A DNA stretch of 64,000 bases, taken from positions 1,612,001 to 1,676,000 of the forward strand of contig NC_135055.1 of NCBI RefSeq assembly GCF_051014685.1. The letters run 5' to 3'. Position numbers and translations under genes: made by a program. Shown here piece by piece: positions 60,226 to 64,000 of the stretch. This DNA comes from Ptiloglossa arizonensis (Eukaryota > Arthropoda > Insecta > Hymenoptera > Colletidae). The notes beneath the pieces were generated by a model, which worked only from the letters and a program-made list of their open reading frames with translations, made no database searches and was not told where the DNA came from. The number at the start of each line of letters is the position of its first letter. Within the stretch, counting starts at the first letter, position 1.

Positions 60226-60684
60226 ATAGGTAGTATATGAAATACTTTACATAATAAAACAGAAATAAATAATGAAAAGGTCAGGCGCATCAGTTTAAAA
60301 GAAGAAATAAATAACTTGGTTTAATGCATTCGTATGAAAAAACAACGTTTTTACGCGTTGTGTCAATGCGAGGTTAAACATCCATTATGTCATTAGACGC
60401 TATTATGTGAATTGACTATTAACGTTAGATAGAATCTTTTCGTAAAAATTTTCGGACACAATACTCGAAGAATTATTTCTCACGTTTGCTTTTGTTCGAA
60501 ATTCTTTCAATCGTGACAATTTTCGTTTCTGTTTATACACGAATGTATCGTTACACTTATTCGATCAAACTTTCTTCAAATAAGAAAGATTAAGAAGTAA
60601 AACGTATCCGCCATATTGTAGTACTCCGATAAAAGAAATTCCTCTAATCATGGAATCAGTGGACACATCAACTTCTTTGTACAA

Positions 60685-60795
60685 TATTTTCCTATACATT
60701 TTTTATGTATGCATTTTTCATCTATACATTCTTTATGTATGCATTTTTCATCTATACATCTTTTATGTATACAATTTTTATCTATAAATTTGTTA
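60685..60795. repeat. 30-bp minisatellite (TATGTATGCATTTTTCATCTA)
   Basis: Four units of CATTCTTTATGTATGCATTT plus TTCATCTATA. The 30-bp unit is a multiple of three, so the minus strand translates to a Cys/His/Lys repeat (units such as CIHKECIDEK) in an 83-codon frame that is probably not a gene. Confidence 0.85.
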
Positions 60796-62329
60796 TCAAT
60801 TCGCCATAATCGTCTCAAGTCGTTAGACAAGTTGCCAACAATTTGAAATTTAATCATTGTTGTCGGTGATGTAAGTTGTCCAACGTCTCGTGCGGTCAAA
60901 TCACACGGACTTTCTATTGGCTTTCGTTTACTGAAATTATCCTCAGGTTATTTACACGTTAACGATGCAATTACGTGCATATCGGTTTTACACCACTCGA
61001 AAGACGTTATCATCGTGACTGTCGCTTACATCGAATTACGCAGTTGTGTTTGCGTTCTCAATTGGCGCGGTACTTTTAATTACGATATCGGGAAGAATGG
61101 CAGGAATTTCGGTGCACAAACATTGGTCCCACTGTTTCTGCATATTCTAATTGGCCACGGCGTGCCAATGCAATTAGCGCCGTCACTGGAAACGTTTAAA
61201 TGAAATCGATAAATAGTCAAGTTTACAGGCACGATACAGCTACCGTGCACGGTTTACTGCATCGTTCGGGCTCTTACACGGTAGCTTATTGATCGCATCA
61301 ATTAACGTTGTTTTTGAAAGTAAATCTCGAGTCCATTAATGATCCACGGACTAACCGTGGAATCCACCAGCACCGCTAAAGCGATAAGTAACGTTCGACT
61401 AAATAGTACAAGCGTGAATGTGGCATATGTGAACTTTATCTGACATTTCGTGCCATCCGTTGCCCCCGATGAAAAGGCTTAATTAATAAACTGACGATCG
61501 AATAGCGTGAAATTCCGATGTAATTGAATTTATTCGTTTACTTTTGAACTTTTCACCGTTAAAATTCTATTCGAAATACGAATATCATCTCGTTCGAATA
61601 CGAATATTAGATAATTGAAAATAGCATTTGACGTTATATTTTTTATTCAAAATAAGTTTCTTCGGAGAAAGAAAATGAACAAAGTTTTGGATTAGATTGA
61701 CTCCGCATCACCTTGAACAGAATAATGTCAATGAGTGGTATAAATACCACTCGGATACCTGATATTCGATCAATTTGAACGGTTAGTGTTGTATTTCGAG
61801 GTAGAAGAACCGTTGAAAAATTCTCAGCGATGTAATTCACGGTACTATAATTACATATCCGTGCTCCATTGAATTGGAGCGTACACTCCATAAATAGAAC
61901 GTGCAATCAAATCCCAAATTGCTAACAAGGTCTCGACTACGCCCTTTGAAGCATCCCCGACAAATTCGTTTCGCTCGTACGTTAATTCGACCTTTCGCAA
62001 CATCGACAGTTCGCGCTGAAGGGGAGCTTCGTTATAATTCCGTGGAGCTCCGTGCGAGCAGCATTAATTCAATTCTTCACACTTGTACAAGCAGGCAGGT
62101 AGCCGCACGTCTTGTCACGGGGAATTAAGATTAACATTCAGAAGTACCGTGTACCGGAGGTCGTTAGCGATATTTACAAGTACGTACGACCGAGCAATAA
62201 ACTCGTTGCTACAGTTATCCCGGGCAACTGTAAAGCAATAATCGAGTCGTTATCCCGGTTGTAGGTGAGTACCACAACCTCGTCTTGACGTAAATGTGCT
62301 ACTATCGATTAACGACTAGGGCTCGAGCT
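60796..62329. other. Presumed intron 1, no gene seen
   Basis: Mixed DNA with unrecognised open frames under 90 codons. A small ATTCGAATA-like cluster lies at 61,565-61,615. Confidence 0.4.
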
Positions 62330-62760
62330 ACTTGAATAACTCAGTATTAGAATATTTTGCCGGTACTCGAATATTCAACTGTTCGAATATCATTATTTCA
62401 ATATTAAATACTATTCAAATATCGTTATTCGAATATTATACAGGTATTCGATTATTTGAACGTTAGAGTATCATTATACAAGTATTGAGTACTATTCAAA
62501 TATCGTTATTCAAATATTATATAGCTATTCGATTATTTGAGTATTGGAGTATCGTTATATAAATATTGGGTACTACTCAAATATCGTATCGTTCGATTAT
62601 TCGAGCGTTAGAATATCATTATATAAGTATTGGGTACTACTCAAATATCGTTATTCGAATATTTTATAGGTTAACAAATATTTGAGTATACGAATATTAT
62701 TATTTGAATATTAGGTAGTGTTCGATTATCGTTGTTCGTATATTATCGGAAACATCTTTT
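62330..62760. repeat. ATTCGAATA minisatellite cluster (fifth)
   Basis: A higher-order unit of about 80-90 bp (GGTATTCGATTATTTGAACG, then TTAGAGTATCATTATACAAG, then TATTGAGTACTATTCAAATA) repeats about four times, built from ATTCGAATA-like submotifs. Same loose family as the clusters nearer hh exon 1. Confidence 0.82.
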
Positions 62761-64000
62761 ACGCGTCAAGATTCCATTCTTATTATTAGTCGCTCACAAA
62801 GGCTAGTGCTTCAAATCGGTCCTTACGTCATTCATCTATACGTAGGTTGGCTTCTGAGAAAAGAAATGAAAATAAACTCTCCATTTCTATCGAATCGGGA
62901 AACATTTACACGCCTACTTTGATATCTCCTTCAAAGAGTTATTCCCATCTGGAATTAAAAAGCAATGTAACGCGATTTAACGATAATTGTTTCTTTAGTT
63001 AACATCTTTCAATCGGAAAGAAATTTAACGTTAAAATTACACATGTCTGACCAATCCGATCTTATTTTAGACTCGGCCACGATTAACGGGAAGCTTAAAT
63101 TTATTTCCAGGAATTGTTTCCACCCTCTATTTACGAAACTTGACACGTTTCTTTCCAACTCGACCATTAGGCTCGCCAATACGACCAACTTAGCACACTT
63201 TGATCTCATACCCAATTAGGTTGTGCATCTACGCGAACAACCAACCAACCGAATAAATTTAAGACTCTCGTGTTGGAATAAATTTGTTTCTTTTTTTTTT
63301 TTTTTTTTTCTCAAATTCGAAGTGAATCACAGCTACCACGAGGTAGCTCCTCGTGGTTGTTGTACTGAAGTACCCTCACAAATCTGTGAGTCACCGTGTG
63401 TATCACTTGTAACCGTGCATTGTGAGGAACACCGAGAACAAAGATGGCTATCAGAGCCACGAGTGAAACCACGTTTCGTTTCAACCGTAGCGACATCGTC
63501 CTTACTGTACAAATACAAAAGCAACAGGTGGTGAGTGGCTTTGGGTTTAGGTTACCGGTTCAGCTATTCAGTTTTATTCATGACTTCAGAGACAGAGAGT
63601 GAGAGGAGGGTGGGGAGCCGGGGCTATGGGGTAGAGAGAAGGAGAAGAGGTCGTACATACAAATCCACATCCGTGGGCCAGTCGACCCCTCGAATTCCTT
63701 CCTTGGTCGACCTTCGAGGTCTCTTCGCAGGTTGTGCACCCCGTTGTAGTCCCTTCACAATGGAGTTAACGATGGACTTACGGTGTGGAGTGCGGTTGAC
63801 ATTACGCGAAACTCGTGTGAGCAATCGATACCAAGTGACGAAACCAGAATTTCAGTGTCGTTGGAATAAACGTAAACCACGAATGGTACCAAAAGTTGAA
63901 TCCACCGTGACGAGAATTGCTTCTAGAAGGGTTAGTCCGGCTCTAAAATGAGGAGTTGTAAATTAATTTTGGAAATTTTCTTCCCGAGTATGGTATGCAA
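62761..64000. other. Presumed intron 1 to window end, no gene confirmed
   Basis: A T-run lies at about 63,291-63,310. Just after it are two hairpin-forming sequences, ACCACGAGGTAGCTCCTCGTGGT (split stem ACCACGAGG/CCTCGTGGT, about 63,335) and CTCACAAATCTGTGAG (about 63,374). The frame at 63,535-63,951 (138 codons, arginine-rich) has no recognised domain and starts at a non-ATG codon. No hedgehog exon 2 sequence seen. Confidence 0.35.

Noticed and set aside
60648..60899. Cys/His-rich repeat protein on the minus strand
   Set aside because: The periodic CIHK/CIDEK pattern is a 30-bp minisatellite read in frame, not a zinc-binding protein.

Overview
The window is eukaryotic and looks like insect DNA, most plausibly Hymenoptera (bee, ant or wasp). 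It has low coding density, long stretches without genes, abundant (CT)n/(GA)n and (TTC)n microsatellites, patches rich in CpG alternating with AT-rich DNA, mariner-type elements, and one exon that is clearly arthropod hedgehog. Assignment to Hymenoptera is an inference from the general character of the sequence; the exon alone only supports insect.

One gene is recognisable with confidence: the first coding exon of hedgehog (hh) on the + strand, 15289-15672. It encodes the signal peptide, the palmitoylation cysteine and the start of the Hedge signalling domain. It stops at the splice position used by animal hedgehog genes, directly before a GT donor. No sequence resembling exon 2 (rest of the Hedge domain) or the Hog/intein-like C-terminal domain was seen downstream, so the remaining ~48 kb is best read as hh intron 1.

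Layout. 1-14,100: upstream intergenic DNA, GC-rich and strand-skewed, with a three-copy ~190-bp repeat, ~30-bp minisatellites built on ATTCGAATA, a 107-bp (CT)n tract, and one tiny ATG-plus-splice-donor candidate exon at 5378-5427. 14,100-15,288: presumed promoter and leader of hh. 15,673-64,000: presumed intron 1. It is AT-rich with CpG-rich islands (about 18.9-19.6, 20.6-21.0, 43.2-44.0, 46.1-47.0, 53.1-53.6, 55.9-56.5 and 57.4-58.1 kb), many local tandem duplications (units from 15 bp to ~730 bp), and mariner-type DNA: an internally deleted mariner at 58,697-59,644, three ~130-150-bp MITEs of one family, and two larger elements sharing another, related terminal repeat. One of those two (45,607-46,049) contains a 15-bp minisatellite into which a MITE has inserted.

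In a developmental signalling gene, such a large, gene-poor intron would be expected to carry enhancers. The CpG islands, a GAGA/PHO-like cluster near 31 kb and a consensus TATA box at 34,525 are candidates only. No tRNA, rRNA, CRISPR array, prokaryotic operon or recognisable new system was found. The long stop-free stretches elsewhere are explained by base composition or repeats and are not annotated as genes.
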